Below are positions 10,051 through 24,484 of a stretch of DNA of 64,000 nucleotides, in pieces. The stretch is from Chionis minor. Lineage: Eukaryota; Chordata; Aves; Charadriiformes; Chionididae. Both the position numbers and the translations under genes were made by a program. The notes beneath the pieces were generated by a model. It searched no databases, was not told where the DNA came from, and saw only the letters and a list, made by a program, of their open reading frames with translations. The stretch is taken from assembly GCA_013398295.1 (NCBI GenBank), contig VZSF01001886.1:1184458-1248457 (forward strand), read 5' to 3'. Every line of letters begins with the position of its first letter. Position 1 is the first letter of the stretch.

Positions 10051-12800
10051 GGTGCCTCACTGGCTCAGAGTTGCTTTACCTCTTTCTTGAGCGCGTTGTT
10101 GCAGTGTTTGTGAAGAAGCTTTGGGCTCTGCACCAATGCCTGTGTCTGGAGAACTTACAAGCTGGTTCGCTAATTGCAGAGCAGGGTGGAAAGGTTGCCG
10201 TTAAAAAAGCTACAATATAGGCAGATCTGCAAACCTTAATTGTACTTTAGTTTTATTCCTGTTCAGGCTACAGTTGGAATATCACTTAGAGGTTAGTATA
10301 TTGCTTAGAGGTATGAATAAAAATCCTTAATGAACACAATAGCAAAGAACTTTGGTTTCTTATTTGGTCTGAAATAAAAAAAAAAAAGCTGGTTAGCTGA
10401 GTAATTATATATTCCCCTGAAGTGAAAAATTAGCACCTTACTAATATTTCTTTCAAAACCTCTTGATTTTAAATTAAGGGTAGTAGTTTTCTGATTAAAT
10501 CCCTGGGTAGAAATTCAGTAAACTTGAATTCCACTCTCAGATCTGAGCCAGACTCATTATGTGACCCTGGGTTACGTGGTAGTTACTGGGCCAGCTTTTC
10601 AGCACCCATCTGCCTTTAATAATGAGTACAGCGCAGCTGAGAAATTGCAAGTGGGACTGTCAGGAATTTTTGCATTAGCTGCACTTGACTTTGGATCAGA
10701 CCCTTGTATCTGTCTGTTTCCTAAATGCGTATGTATGGCGGAGCACGCTCTCTACTTCACTGCAGTATTGGAAGGGTGTATTATTTAGCGTTGTGCACTG
10801 TGAAGATATTATAGAGAAAATAATTGTATAAGTAAAGAAATTTATTACAATAAATTAGCATAATATTAATACCACTGTACTGTTTTCTTAATTTGTTAGG
10901 GTAACAATTTTGTAACTTTCTAAAGTATGAGACACCATCTCCTGGTTTTAAAATCTCTAACTTTCTGTGCCATTATGAGAAGACAATAAAACATATCCAA
11001 ATATTTCCAGTCATTGGAGTGGAAGATTTGAAGAAAGCTGAAGTATTTCAGAAGCAAAAAAATTAATTAAGGAAAATAATTCTAGAATGCGTCTCCCTAT
11101 TGTTTAGGACAGGATCTTCTTTCTGCTTTACAGAAAGATGCTTTAGAGTTTCCATGGTTTACAGATTTCTCTTCCCAAACTTAGGACATCTATACATGAA
11201 GAAACTCATTGCATGACTACTACAAGAGTAGAGACAGCAAACTATACCCATTCCCAGGAGGTGAAGTTTCAAGAAATTCCCAAAGTTAAAGTTTTACCAC
11301 CTTCTGAGAGGTAAAATTCACTTAATTTTCACTTAATTGTTACTGATAGGCTTTTGGTACAGCTAACTGCATGTAATAGCTGTGGTTCTTCGGGTGAAGT
11401 GGTTGGATGAAAAATAATCTTAAATTTAAACTTTGTAAACTACTGTTGTCATATTGTACCTGAAGGAAAAAAAAAAATCTCTCGATGCTACAACATTTCT
11501 GTTGAAAGTGTGGGGATTTTTATTTCTTTCTTCAAGCTGCAGGTTTGACTAGCCAGAATATGGTGAGATGCATCTGAGCTGAAATTTAGTTAGCAAAGGT
11601 GCTTATAATGATTGCTGATGTGCATAGAACAAGTGTGCTTTGCAAGGTCTGAACAGCTGTGGCTTTTCTTACCATCACCTTGAGAAAGAGACTACAGCAA
11701 TGAGCCTTCTAAATTAAATGGCTCTGCTTTGGGCCAGAGATTGGCCCTAGTGACACACCTGTAGGTCAACATCAGGTCAGCACCTTCTAGGCTATCTGTT
11801 CTCTCCTGGATGCTCTTGTGGGGAAAAAAAAACCAGTAAGGTAAAGGATTTGGTATTTGTCTCGGGTTGAGTTTAAAATGTTGGTTGATGAGCAAAGCTG
11901 AAATTGTTTTATGGGATTTTAATTATCTTGAGTATTTATTCTCTTATTACTTAATTTGCTGTTGCTTCTTACTGTTTATTGTGTATTGTTCCGTTACATG
12001 GTAAGTATTTCAGTGTAGTATAGTTAACTGGCACTGTTCCATCCATGCGAGAGAGAGCAAGCATGAAGCTCGTTGTGTGAAGTGAGAAGCAACTTGTAGG
12101 GTGCATTCCAGTTTCTCCTATGGATAAAGTCCTATCAGTGTGATGGGTTGGATGAAGACAGATGAAGTAGATTAGGAAGTAATGACTGGAGGAAAAAATG
12201 TATTCGTTATTTATACATTTAGATCAGGATTGCTACAACCAGAATCTCAGAAGCCATTATTTTAAGCATTAGTGTATAATGCACTACACTACATTAAGTT
12301 TTATGTACAGCAGTTGGAACCTTGGGATGTCTACTGTAAACTTTCCATCACTGCTGCTTTTCACAATGACCTTTTATCTTCATTAGGCGATACTCTGAAA
12401 TTGCTCTGAGCATACCAGTATGGATTCTGTGGTAGTGTAAACTAGAATATGTATCGATATTAATGGAGCCATTCACATCTATTAGTATAAATTAGTTATA
12501 GTATTCTCTTGCATCATAAATTGTAATGGATGTCAGGAAAGTCACTTGGCAGCAGTGATGTAAAAACAGTGAAAAAGAGAAAACAATTTACTCCATTATT
12601 CAGCATTTAGTACCAGAAATTTGTGTGAAGTGTGTATGTGTATTTCCCAGGCTTCAGGTGATAGGAAGCAGTGAAGGGATGAGAAGCAGGGACAGAGGAA
12701 GAGTGATTTTCATCACAAGAAGATGCAGCATTCGCTGCTGTCTGACCCTTCAGGCTAAAGTCTTTCTGTTCTTTCTAGTTCTTGCATTTGTCCTATGTGT

Positions 12801-12821
12801 AAAAAAAAAAAAAAAAAAAAA
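12801..12821. repeat. Poly-A tract (21 A)
   Basis: An uninterrupted run of 21 A. I looked upstream for a processed pseudogene or LINE body and recognised none, so this is treated as a simple homopolymer. Confidence 0.9.
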
Positions 12822-15433
12822 TTAGGCATAATGACAGTAATCACCTATACATGTACATATTTTGGCTTAGTCTATGAAGTGTACTGATAGCTCAGGTAAT
12901 GTCTTTATTGATAAAGAAATCAGTGAATTGTATTACAAGGCTGCTTTTGGCTGTTAGATCTTGCTATCTGCTCAATAGAGTATGATAACTGTTACTCGTG
13001 TGGATTATTTAGGAAGTAAAATGATATCTAGATTTTTAGGCTCTAATTCTAATACAGAAAGTTGTTGGACAGAAAAGGATATCCCAGGTCTAAATCTAGA
13101 GACCCTATTGTTACTGACAACCACATTAAATAATTTGAATTTTTGATGTGTTACTGTAAAACAAATGCATAATACAAATAATAATTCATAGGTAAATGAC
13201 AGCTAGTCAGACAAGCCTGCACATCTGTTCTCTAGTGAATGAACACTGAACACTTCTGGCATCCAGTGCTCTATTTTTACACAAAAAATCCATACAATAT
13301 TTAAACCCTTTTCATGCTGCATTTTGATGACTCATTATTCCATATTGATATCATACAAAGCTGTGATTTCCTTATGTATAAAAAAGACTTGCTGGGTTTA
13401 TTTGTCAAGGGAATTTGAAAGGAGAACTTCTATAGAATATAGAAATCGTGAGATAGCAGAAAGTATTTAATCATGGCGATGGCTTTTTCAAGTGATTTTT
13501 CTTTGTGACAAACCAAATATGTATTGTATTATTTGTGGATCAGTATATCTAACGTCAGCGCACATTTCTGTTTATTGACTCTTTTTATCATGCTGAACTG
13601 TCACAAGCTTCTTATTAATCTGTCTCTGAAGGATCAAAATGCTTTAATAAATAAGTTAGTTCCTTTAGATCTTAGGCTGAAATGGAACTGTTAGTTAAAT
13701 GTGCTGTGACTTTGAGTGAAGATACCTTTAGAGGGTTTTAAAATGGGAGCATGTTATATAAATTTAAGACTGACAAAAGAGAATGCATCTTTCTTTTAAT
13801 GGCCAATTAGGACTCAAAAAAGTAAAAAGCCTTGTTCTAGGCAAAATATGAGATTTCTTTGTTGTGGTACAATTGATTTAGCAAAGGGTTAATTAATTTT
13901 GCAATTCCATAGTGAAAACTCATTGCTTGTGTGGGCTATTCATTTACATGAACGGATTGATGTGCTTTAAAGTCAGAACACATAATGTGTGCAAGTATGA
14001 CACAAAGGCTCAGGAAGGTGTCCACCTTTCATTACCCTGAAGAGGTACATGTAGTTAATTTTGACTTTATTCAAGGATATGAAAATGCATAGTACTTTCT
14101 TCAGCTGGCAGTGACAAAAAGGGGGGGGCCTGAAGGACCAGACGCTAAAAGGACTGCGAGACCTTATGTGCTTCTGCAGAGGGGAGTGAGTGTACATGAC
14201 TAATGGCACAAGGCAATTTTTTTGCATAGTTAAAGTAAGTGTGCCCTTCTGAGCAAAGAGCAGGAAATACTTGGCTTCTATCAAGACATCAAAATGTCAT
14301 ACAAGATGCAGGAGTGACCAATGCACACCATTTCAAAGGGGAAAGGCACTTAAAGAAAGCATCAGATTAAAGAAAAAGAAATGAATTAAGATAAATTGTC
14401 ATTGGTCAAACTTCAGGTTCCTTGGTAGTGCTCACTACATGAACCTACAAGCCTTTGAGGATGAACCAACTGCAGGATGAGCAAGTCTTTTCTTGTATCT
14501 GTGTACTCAGTTGACTAGTATTCCCGAGTATACATCTCACCATTTAATAGAATTATACCTTAGATTTTTCCTTTTGTTGGTCAAGGTTTTTTTAGCTGGA
14601 TAAGATCTTGGCGTCAAGAGTTTGGTTTTTATTTTTATATATAGGTTTGGAAAGTAAACACCCATGTTTATTTGGAAGTGCCTGAATCTCTCTGTATAGG
14701 CCTCTTATTTTAAGAGTTTGCATTTCTTGAGTTTAACAAAGAAATACTTCTATTGCACGTAACGTTGGTTAATTCAGCCTTCTAGGAATGCCATACAAGT
14801 GTCACTAGCTTGTCTTCTTGTAATAAACCGGTCTTTGAGAGTATACTTGAGCTGAAATGTTTTTAGCAGCTAGCAAGTCACATAATTTTAGATGAACATC
14901 TAAATGTGGAAGCAGAATTTTATTGATGTGTACAGTTGTGAAGATGTTGCAGATGATCATGTGTGAATAGCCATGCCTGTAACGCTTCTCGGTATCGCTC
15001 TTCAAAAGCAAGACCCCATGGCTGAAATTAATTTGCTTTCAAGTGCACGTGTGTGTGTTTGTGCAGCTGCAGAAGAATGTGTCTTGTACCCACTAGGGGT
15101 TAGTTTACACAGACCACCCATCCATCAGTCTGCTTCCTTAGAAATGTTTGGCACTACTTTCATTCCCTTAAATCTTAGCATCAATCCATGATATTGTTAC
15201 AGTACATTACATGGCTTTTCCTCTGTGTCATTGTATATTGCCATTGGGAAATGGAGCATAAAAAGGCGGCCATTAGAGCACATCATTAAATAAGACTGCA
15301 TGAATTCCAGCTGTTGAACAATTGATCAGTTCCATTTTGAGCCAAAGAGATGTTCTATCCCTATTTGAGTTCAAGTACAAAAAAAAATCCATGTTTTAGT
15401 GGTGCCTTTAATTTCCTTTAATTTTTCTTTTAG

Positions 15434-15523
15434 AGATTGTGCAGAGTAACATCAGCTCCTATCTTGTGAAGGAAAAGATCAAAGCATACCACAACTTATG
15501 TGCATGTGCTAAATGTGAGGAAG
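15434..15523 (+). other. Exon-like segment, 90 nt, unidentified
   Basis: A pyrimidine-rich tract ending TTTTTCTTTTAG (AG at 15432-15433) precedes it. A usable donor, GGAAG|GTAGAA (GT at 15524), follows it. The 90 bases contain one frame with no stop, starting with ATT at 15436, while the other two frames have early stops. The peptide includes IVQSNISSYLVKEKIK and a Cys-rich end (CACAKC). The length is a multiple of three. I do not recognise the peptide, and no partner exon was identified, so this may be coincidence. Confidence 0.2.
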
Positions 15524-18500
15524 GTAGAAACTAACTCCCAAGTGCTGTAAATTTTCTGAAGTATCTGAAAGTAATTCATGCTGTTTTAGGATACCCTCTT
15601 GTAGTCGGATGCAGAGCACAATCACAATTGTTCAATTAACTGCAACAAGAAAGACTGGATATACCTCCCACAGCACTTCTTGGTTGTGCTGAAGTTGTTC
15701 GGTTACTGTATTCAGTTTGCTAGTTCACTAATGTTGAAGTTTTGGTACTTTGCAGTGGTATATTTATGAAGTTCTTCAACTGTTTGACTGGTAGCCTGCC
15801 CCACAGAGACTGGAATGTGCATGTTGTAGGAGTAGAGCAACAAAAGTTGATGGCGTAGACAGGTATGCATCTGAACATGCTTAAGCAAGGACTTTTCTGG
15901 CTTTTTCTCCATATTTGAATGTGACCTGAGCTATCTGTGTCCTCTGGCTTACGCTCGGGTGACGTATTGTCACTACTTGGTCCATAGCCTTGAAGTCAGT
16001 TGTACTGCCTTGTGGCTGCAACCTGGAAAAGCCCAGCTGCTTTCTCTGGTTGTATTTTAGCACAGCTGCAACAGCCAGCTAAGCCTGAGACAATCCAGAG
16101 TAGCCTGGAGTTGCTTCAAGAGTTGGCTGGTGCAGCAGAGAGTTTACGCCACTACTGGTATGGCTAAAACGATCCTTTCGTGGTATATCCTTCCCAGCTA
16201 AAGAAAATGAGCAGTATAATCGAAGGGTTTCTGCCATAGACAACACTGACTTCGGAACTGGACCCTAATTAAAACATTTTCATTTAACGAAATAGTAGCT
16301 GAAAGGCATATCCATAAGGCTATAATACATGTAAAATGCTTATTGGAGGCGGAAAAAATAAAATCAAGCTATAATGTTAAGATCTGTACCTGATTTTTCT
16401 TAGGTAGGACCTGTCCTTGCATGTACCTGGGATATAGACATCTGCCGATTGAATGCGCACAGAGGCCTGTTAAAGTATGGATTTTGGTGTTGAAGTATTT
16501 TCTCTTTGAGATGTTTTATAGAGAAAATTTTGATTCGAATTAGTACCTTAGATTTGGTACCTTAGAAAGTTCTTCAATGCTAAAAATAAGAATTCAGTGT
16601 TAGACACCTATATGAAGAAACTGGATTCAGTGAAGAGGGTATAGCTTGCCTGTAGTGGTGACGTTATTAGTGGTGGCACAAAATTCATGCTTCTGTTTGA
16701 AAAAGTGAGAACCAGTGCAATGTCAAATCAGCCTCTTCTATAGGTAAGCATGTGATTAATGTCTTGTATCAATGAATCATTAGTGTTTGGAAAACATAGC
16801 TAACATGTATCCGTAAATGATTGTTTAACATGGCTCACAGACCTTGAATTTCCATGTCTGCTTTGGAGCAAGTGAATGTTCACCAAATTTAAATCATTCA
16901 CCAAAGGATTAAGCTTCAAACATGTAACTTAACCTAGGCAAAAGGGGTTTTCAGGTGTTTAAGTAGTTGAAATTAGATAGTAGCACTAAGGGTGACAAAC
17001 GTGTCAGATTCCACACCACTGATGATCATCAGATCACTGCGTACTGTTATTTTGTTGTGAAGTGTATTGTGACATTTTTGATCATGAAGACCGTGAGTCA
17101 GGATTCTTGCCCGAATGACTGTACTTTGGGACCCTAAATCCATCTTCTTTCACACTGCGTGGCAATTGTCTTGTTGCGTTGTTAAGACCCAATGACTCAA
17201 GAAATAGGGAGTGAGGAGCTAATAGAATGTTCTCTTTATTCTCAAAAATTCCAGCAAGTACTTAATGTCATCTACCTGTCTCCTGGTGCGCAGAAGGAGC
17301 TTATCACAGTAATTGGTCAAAGAGTGCACACTGGCTCATTTACTAAAGTGAATTAGGTTGCAGAGCTGCTGCTGCTCTCAGATACCACTGTATCTTAAAT
17401 ATCCTTACAATTTCTTATAGGTATAATCAAATAGAAAAACAATTCACAGTGGTAAAATAATGACTATTGAAGTGCATTCTAATGGAATACTGTGTGGTTA
17501 TGGAGTTAAGCTACGTGGTTTGTGGAGTAAATAGTTACCAGAGGCCTAATCCAAGCTTTGTTACCAGTTTCTGCTTAAGTGATCACCAAACAGTAAAAAT
17601 TGCTATAGAATCCTACGATTAACTTGCCAGTAACCTTTTCAAAAACCTTTTCCCTGTTTACCCATTGTGCTGTGTTATTGTCTGAGTTTTGTTTCCTCAC
17701 TATTTGTAAACCTATAGCAATACTATGGGATTCTTCTCATGGAATCATGGTTTTGTGTTCAACATCTAATGTTCATACCCTTGAAAAGAAGGTAGTTGTG
17801 GAATCAACATGCATCAAACGTTCAGTCCAGTGATGGGCTACACATTCCATCCAGCTTAATTCAAAAACAATCGGTCTCGTATGGCCACAGCGAAGTTGGT
17901 GTGAGCTGGGAATTTTTTTGTAGCACAGTAAGAACTTTGCAGCTTGAACATCAACAGTACTTGAAAAACAGTTGAAAGTTAAATACCAGCAATACTTGAA
18001 AAATAGTGTTGAAAAACAGTTAATAGTGTTGCACTACTCAATGTAATGTAAGACCCAGAAAGTTGAGCTGGCTCGTGCAATGAGCCTGCCAGAGCAAATA
18101 AAATAATCTTTTAGACATAGGGAAACAGGTGCAACTTAAGGAGTCATAAAGGTTGGCACCATGGAGATAACAAAGCTGTAAGATGTGTTTTGTTATGGAA
18201 GATGAAGTGCTGTTTGAAGTGGAAGCTGTATCTGACCTAATCAGAAAAAGCAGCTAGGTAGTCAACTACAGGATGATTCTCTCTAATGAAAACTTCAGCG
18301 AGCCAGGAAGCCAGTTAATCTAGATCATTTAATAGTTGGAGTTAGAGCAAGTTTACCTCAGATTATATTTAACTGAAGCTCTTGGGGGGAACAACAAAAA
18401 ACCCCAAAACTTGGCAATGTGGGTTAATGTTTGACTGTATAAAATACATTAAATATTAAGGCCCAAATCTTGTCAGTCTGGTACATGGCTATTAAATTTA

Positions 18501-21500
18501 AATGTGTGCAGGTGACCGAACAGTCAGGCACAAGATGTTTTAGTAGTCCAAGCCTGCCCGTGCAGAAGTTGCACCTAAGGTATCAATGCAAATGACATGT
18601 ATATACTCAGTTCTGAGCACTTGCCAACAGTAATGCTACAACTAGTAAAAGATGTTCATTATAAGTTAAAATAAACTGAAGCTAGATAGTATAGTTGAGG
18701 AACAAGATCTCCCCTCTATTTCCATTGTTTTCTTTGCTGCTTATAACCCGTGGTCTGTATTCATGTTTCATGTTATAGAAATTCTACCCCTTTGCCTTCC
18801 AATGTAAAAACTGATATGAATTTAATATTCTTTTTAAAAGCTGTGTGGTCTTGATGAGTGGTATTTAAATGTCTGCTTATCTATTTCTCATTCATGAAAA
18901 TGTTTTGCCTTCTGAATGCCTCTGAAATGATACCTTTTATACCTTTGTTAACTCAATACTGACACGTGAATCGATGCTCCCAAATCGGTGAAAAGACACT
19001 GGAACCCGATGTTCTGCTGTCTCTGTATTCTGCAGCGTTATAGTGCTTATGGCACTATGCCTGTAAATGTCAGGAGGACTTGCCTGTTTTGTCAGCGCGT
19101 AGCAGAGAGTATTGGTAATGTATCATGTGAGGATTTGGCCTTATCTTCATTTTGATGATAAGTTCCAGGAACACTCTGAAGCTGGGGTCTAATACTACCC
19201 AGAGAACATTATTCTTTCTGTGGAATGTTGCGTTTGTTAATGTTTGCCCCATAACCAGTAAAAGTTACTGAGGCACAAAATATGTTTGTGTGAAAGTGCT
19301 CATTGCTGTGATTTTGAGGCAAAAGGAATACATTCTGGATTCACAGTGATATAATGCTATTTTGACTATTGCCTTAGAAGAAGAAATGAGAGTGAAGGTT
19401 AAAGGGAAAAGTGTAATTCAACCACATGTACAATGTATGCGAGGTATTTAAATTGAATCTTTATTTTCTCTGAACACTTTGATCTTTTGGCATATGAAAA
19501 TGTAACTCCTGTATTTTTGACTGTATGGAAGGTTCCCCTTTAGGGTTTAGAGGGAAGCTGCAGGAGAAAAAAAAAAAAAAGATGGTCCATTGTTAAACCT
19601 TCAAAGAAAAAGATTCAGGGATGAAAGTAAAATTCAGATACAAAAGGTGTTTTAAGGTATTTAATGTTTCGAAATGTGGTTCTGGCCCCTGCCTACTGGC
19701 CAGTTTCAAATTTACTGTCTAAGAACTGAAATTTCAAAGGTGATTTGGAAATGCCTTTTTTCCTGCATTAACTAAGGTGAGGGCATATGGCCCTTTAGTC
19801 TGAACACATGGCACTAAAAATATACATGTGTGGAGTGCTTTGTTTCACAGAGTCACATTTTCCCTTTCATTTGTTTCTGAAATCAAAGTTTTTGTGTTCT
19901 TGAAAAGACTGAGCCTGTGTAATGTCATGCTTTGAAATTCTGTTCTCTTGACATTATAAGACCATGAAAGGTAGAACTTTGACTAACCATATTATTCCTT
20001 CACCTTAAAGAGACATTGTCAAGTTTGCTAGGCTCTAAGTATGACCCACCTAGTTTTGTTTCCTTTAGCTCTTATTCTGTTACAAAGCTTATCTGAGTCT
20101 TTTCTACATAAAGTGCTTCAAAGCTTGCTTTTCTTCATAGAATTAAACAAATAAAAATCCAGAAACTTGCATTTCAAGTGACTGCTGCATAATTCAGATC
20201 GATGTAGGCAGGCGATTGCACTGTGCAAACTTCACTTCAACTGGCTAGTGCTTATCAAACAATGAGCGAAAGTGATTTAGAACAAGTTATGTCTTTTGAT
20301 GTGTGGATATAGTCTTGATCAAAGACAGTGATAGCTGTTCACGCGAATCCCAGGACAGGCTTTGTCCCCGTTAAAAATATATTCTATGACAATAATTGTC
20401 AGACAACCACCCTCCTTTTTAAGTGAAAATAATTTTAATTTGACACCTTTAAATCACAAATGCAAATCAAAAAAAAACCCCAAAATTGAAGCACATACTT
20501 TTGTTATAAAACTGAGTGCTTTCACGCAACAGAACTAACTCCCTAATGTTTTAATTACCTATAATGATCTCCTTCACAAATATTCTGTTTATTAAAGCCC
20601 AGAAAATAGTCTTATTGAAAACCACGTGCTACCTTTGTGCATATAAAGTCCGTTGTGTGTATATATACAAACACTTGCTCAACAGGTTCTTCAACTATGA
20701 AAAATACTTACTTTTAACTAATCCCATTGTCATCTTTATCTGAACATCTAACTGAAAGTGTAGTTTTGATCTTGGTACTTACCTGAGTTTGCTGAAGTAC
20801 GTAGCTGTACACAGCTGACAAATCAGTTTTTACTGCTCAGAAAGTTGTAAAAGTTCACTTTTGTGCATGCTTGCTATATGTTGAAAATAAATTTTGGAAA
20901 CTTAATGTGATAAGAAAACTCCTGACATCAGTAAAAACCATTTTCTGCCTAATAGAAACAGGAAACACCCAAGGCTTCACTTTGAAGTCCCTGAAACCCA
21001 AAGATCTGAATGAGTCTAAAATATCCACAGCCCTATATAGCTACGATTATGTAGCTGGGTGTCTGTGGTAGCCTTACATTCCTGGCTGAATATGTATTAG
21101 ATCAATGGTTAGAGAGCACTATGCACTTCAGAAAATGTGCAAATGGGCCAATCCATGGAATATTCCTTCTTCATTGCCCTCTTGAATAGACAACCAAGGC
21201 GGAGCTCAAGTGCTATTTGCCTCAATGTTTTTGTGAGAGTGCATGACTATTGTCTATGATGAGGGAGCTCCAGGCCTTGCCAGGTGTGGTTTTTTGTTTT
21301 GTTTTTTTTTTTAAAAAAATCCTACCAGAGGGACTTGGATTAAGGAGTTGTAATAGATGGGCAGAGAACTGAGAAATTGATCTCATTTCATAAATTACAA
21401 ATTTACTTCCAGATTGGAGTAAGCCTTACCATAAAGTTTGGTGATAAACGAGGAAAAAGTAGAAACTATCTTATTTGGTTCTGCTATCTAAAATAAAACT

Positions 21501-24484
21501 GAAGTGACATTTTTCAAATGAGACTATGTTGTCTGCTGCTTTGTCTGGTTCTTTCATTTCAGCTTTGTTAGATCTTTTGTTTCTTTGATGCTCAGAATAT
21601 TGCACCATTTGGCTCTAAAACCTACATTAGAAGAGCATTAATTAAAGGCAGACACAGTGCAGTGGAGACACTGTTAAAATCATGCTTGAAGGTACAATGT
21701 AATTAATTTTGTACAAGTGAAACATAAAAGAGAGAATGAAACCAGAGGAAATAGCAGCATATCCTCACAAAATGATAATGAGAAATACAATTGCAAATCA
21801 GACAAAATATGAAAGGACATACGGAATAATTAGACTTCAAGAAATAAATCAAAACAAAGGGTAACCTGCTAAGTGCTCATAAAAAAATTAAGTGAAGAAT
21901 ATATGGCTAATATTCGAGGTTCTTGTGTTTTGTTTTGGGGTGCTTTTTTGTGGAGTGTAAGATTTGTATAAAGTACCTGCCAATACACGAGGATGTACAT
22001 TTTGCATCATTTCCTCATAGGTATGTAAGGAATTGAGTATATAGCTTCACTTAAGAACCAGTTCTCTGTTAGCAGCTCTCTAAGAAGATAATGAGTTGGG
22101 ATCTGGGTTATGCTTCCCAGGTTGAAAATGAAGACACATGACAGTATTACAGTTAATTACGTCTATATAGTAGAAGAAAAAGGCTTTAGGAAAGTGTTTT
22201 ATTTTAATTGGTCATTTTAAGTAACAATTAAACTTTTCCAGTTCTTCTTAGAACCCCTGTGGCTCACCTTCCGTTGTGAGCGTTCTTCAGTAAAGCGGTT
22301 TAAAAGGTACAAGAATGTGGCTTGAACATTCATCCTGTACTCCAGAGTTTAACTGAAACCAGGGCTTTCCAAAGGTCTGTCGTGGCAGTCTTTTAGCATA
22401 AAGCAACATAAAACAGAATGAAAGATGATTGTATGTTTAAAGATCTCTGTTGCATGTGATGAACATCTTTTGATGGCTGGGATTGCAAAATTGTTGGTTT
22501 GTCTGCAGACCTTCCATTTTAACTGTACGGAAACTGTTTATATGTTGGCATGGCTGTTATGTTCCCAGCTATGGGAGAATGGTACTACTGGTGTATTAGT
22601 GGGGCCGCATTATAGATGATTATCAAAGCCTTTGTTTTCTTGTGCTTTAGGTTTAAACAAAAAATATAACAACAATGCCAGAACACTGTTCCACAGGCAT
22701 GCACACCCATTTGTGTGGTGGCACAGCTTAGCTCTATTGAAAGTTATACAACATCCAGGCTCAGGTCATCTGGGAGAAAGCGGTGATACCAGAAACTCTT
22801 CTAGCAAGTACTTTACTGTTTCCATTGCTGATGAACAAACATTGTAGATGTTTATAATGATTGAGGGAGAAATCCTGAAACTTCTTTTAAAACATTATAT
22901 GGTTTTATAGTACATCATTTTCTTGAAGACTTTCGAACTTACTACTAATTTAAAAGCTTTCCAAAATGGAGTATGTACCTAATTAGATTCTAATAGTTGG
23001 GGTTTTTTCATTTTAAGTTGTTTCCCCTTTTGATTGTCTGGATAAGTCAGTTTATTGCTGCCCTCTGATTCAACAGAACCAAAATGAAAAATGGCCATTA
23101 GGGGACAGTGGGAAGGATTTCTAGGTGAGGATCAGCCAAGTATTGTGCAGTCCTTTAGCTGCGGGTCAGAAAGGTGCACGCCGCTTTCTCAGCTGAATAA
23201 CAGCATTCCCAGGTCATCTCAATGGCTTCTTGGAAGAGTCAGATCGTTAATTACCCACAACATGAAACTATGCACGAAAGAGTAAAATTGATCCCTTAAC
23301 ATCCTGTGCGATGTTATTGGCCTTTCTACATTTCTAAAGATGTTTTAATTAGTCAAAACTCCTGAGCTTGAAAGCAATGTACTTTATAGCATAATAATGC
23401 CTTCTCTGTTGAGTGCATTTGTAGTTTATGGGGATTTTAAAGTGTTTTAAATAAATCCAAATCCATTATCACCCTTTTTTTTAGTATTATATAGCATAGT
23501 GCAATAAACTTATTTAAAATCCTACTTACAAGGTGGTCTGTGTTTTGCAGCAACACGAAGGTTTCAAAATAGAATGTGTTTTAAAGTAAAAGGCATTGAA
23601 CTGTTTCCAGTGTATGTAATTATATTGACCTGGCTATACTCTTGTATCTGCAGTGTCAGACCACACAATTTCAAAATCAAGCTAAAGGAAAAGTACATAG
23701 TGCATTTTTTTGGTCTCCATAGCAAAACTCTTAACCATTACAATGCAAAAATATCTGATTAGGAGGGCTTTATGAGTGTACAGCAAAAATCTGAAGAGCC
23801 TTGATCTTGTAAATTGTCTGTTTTGTCACGATTTGCACAAAACTGTAAGATAGGAACTTCAGAAAGGCAGAGAATGTTCACCCATTAATTTTTATAACAA
23901 CTTTAGAGACAACTCAGTTAACTGAAGTTTAGTCTTTATTCCAGCATCAAAACTCTCTAAATTGTCTGCTGTAGTAATTATCAATGTGTTGCTGGACAGT
24001 TATATTTCTTTAGAAAAATATGTCAAAGTTGATTATCACACCCATAAAAATTGTCCAATTAAGTAGCATAACCCTCCAAGATAATATTCTTCACAGCTTA
24101 TTTCTACAAATATGGTCCTGTTGTTTGAGTAAAACATACGTAGGAAATTGATTCTCTGATTCATTTCAGGTTACAGGATTTCTATTAAGAGCAAATTTTG
24201 TTTCTACCAGTTAATCTTTGCAAGTTTTCCTCTCTGCTAAATGAATGCTCACAGAATTTTGATAACAAGGATCTCTAATTCATTGCTTCATGAAAGGACC
24301 TTTTAATCTCTTATGTTTTATGCTATTTCCCTGAAGAAACATAGAGAGTTTCAAAGCAGTTATGTTTTAATGCCATACAGCTAATATTTTGAAGAGTAAA
24401 TATATTTTGCTACTATTAGTGATGGGGGATATCTCCTCGTAGTCAAAATGCTGCTCTCGCTATTGCACTAAGGTTTTACACACA
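15524..24484. other. Unique AT-rich noncoding sequence
   Basis: No gene or transposon family recognised. Two adjoining minus-strand frames at 15712-16063 carry no recognisable domain. A local duplication lies at 17950-18030, and 14-A and T-rich runs occur at 19566 and 21285-21312. Some stretches (for example 21600-21870) read like slowly evolving noncoding DNA, but this cannot be judged from one genome. Confidence 0.5.
17950..18030. repeat. Imperfect local duplication
   Basis: CAGTACTTGAAAAACAGTTG and CAATACTTGAAAAATAGTG, followed by GTTGAAAAACAGTTA, form overlapping degenerate copies, with AATAGTGTTG also repeated. The pattern is consistent with replication slippage. Confidence 0.6.

Larger units (their letters stand above)
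9876..15433. other. Unique AT-rich noncoding sequence
   Basis: No gene recognised. Apart from the 21-bp duplication, 9900-10200 is mildly GC-rich. The rest is AT-rich with A-runs, including a 21-A tract at 12801. Open frames such as 13973-14284 (minus, 103 codons) carry no motif and are not flanked by convincing splice sites. Confidence 0.55.

Noticed and set aside
12620..12825. Processed pseudogene ending in the 21-A tract
   Set aside because: No AATAAA before the tract, no recognisable coding sequence and no target duplication seen.
15712..16063. Two adjoining minus-strand frames suggesting a broken retrocopy
   Set aside because: The peptides match no family I know, and there is no poly-A tail or duplication.
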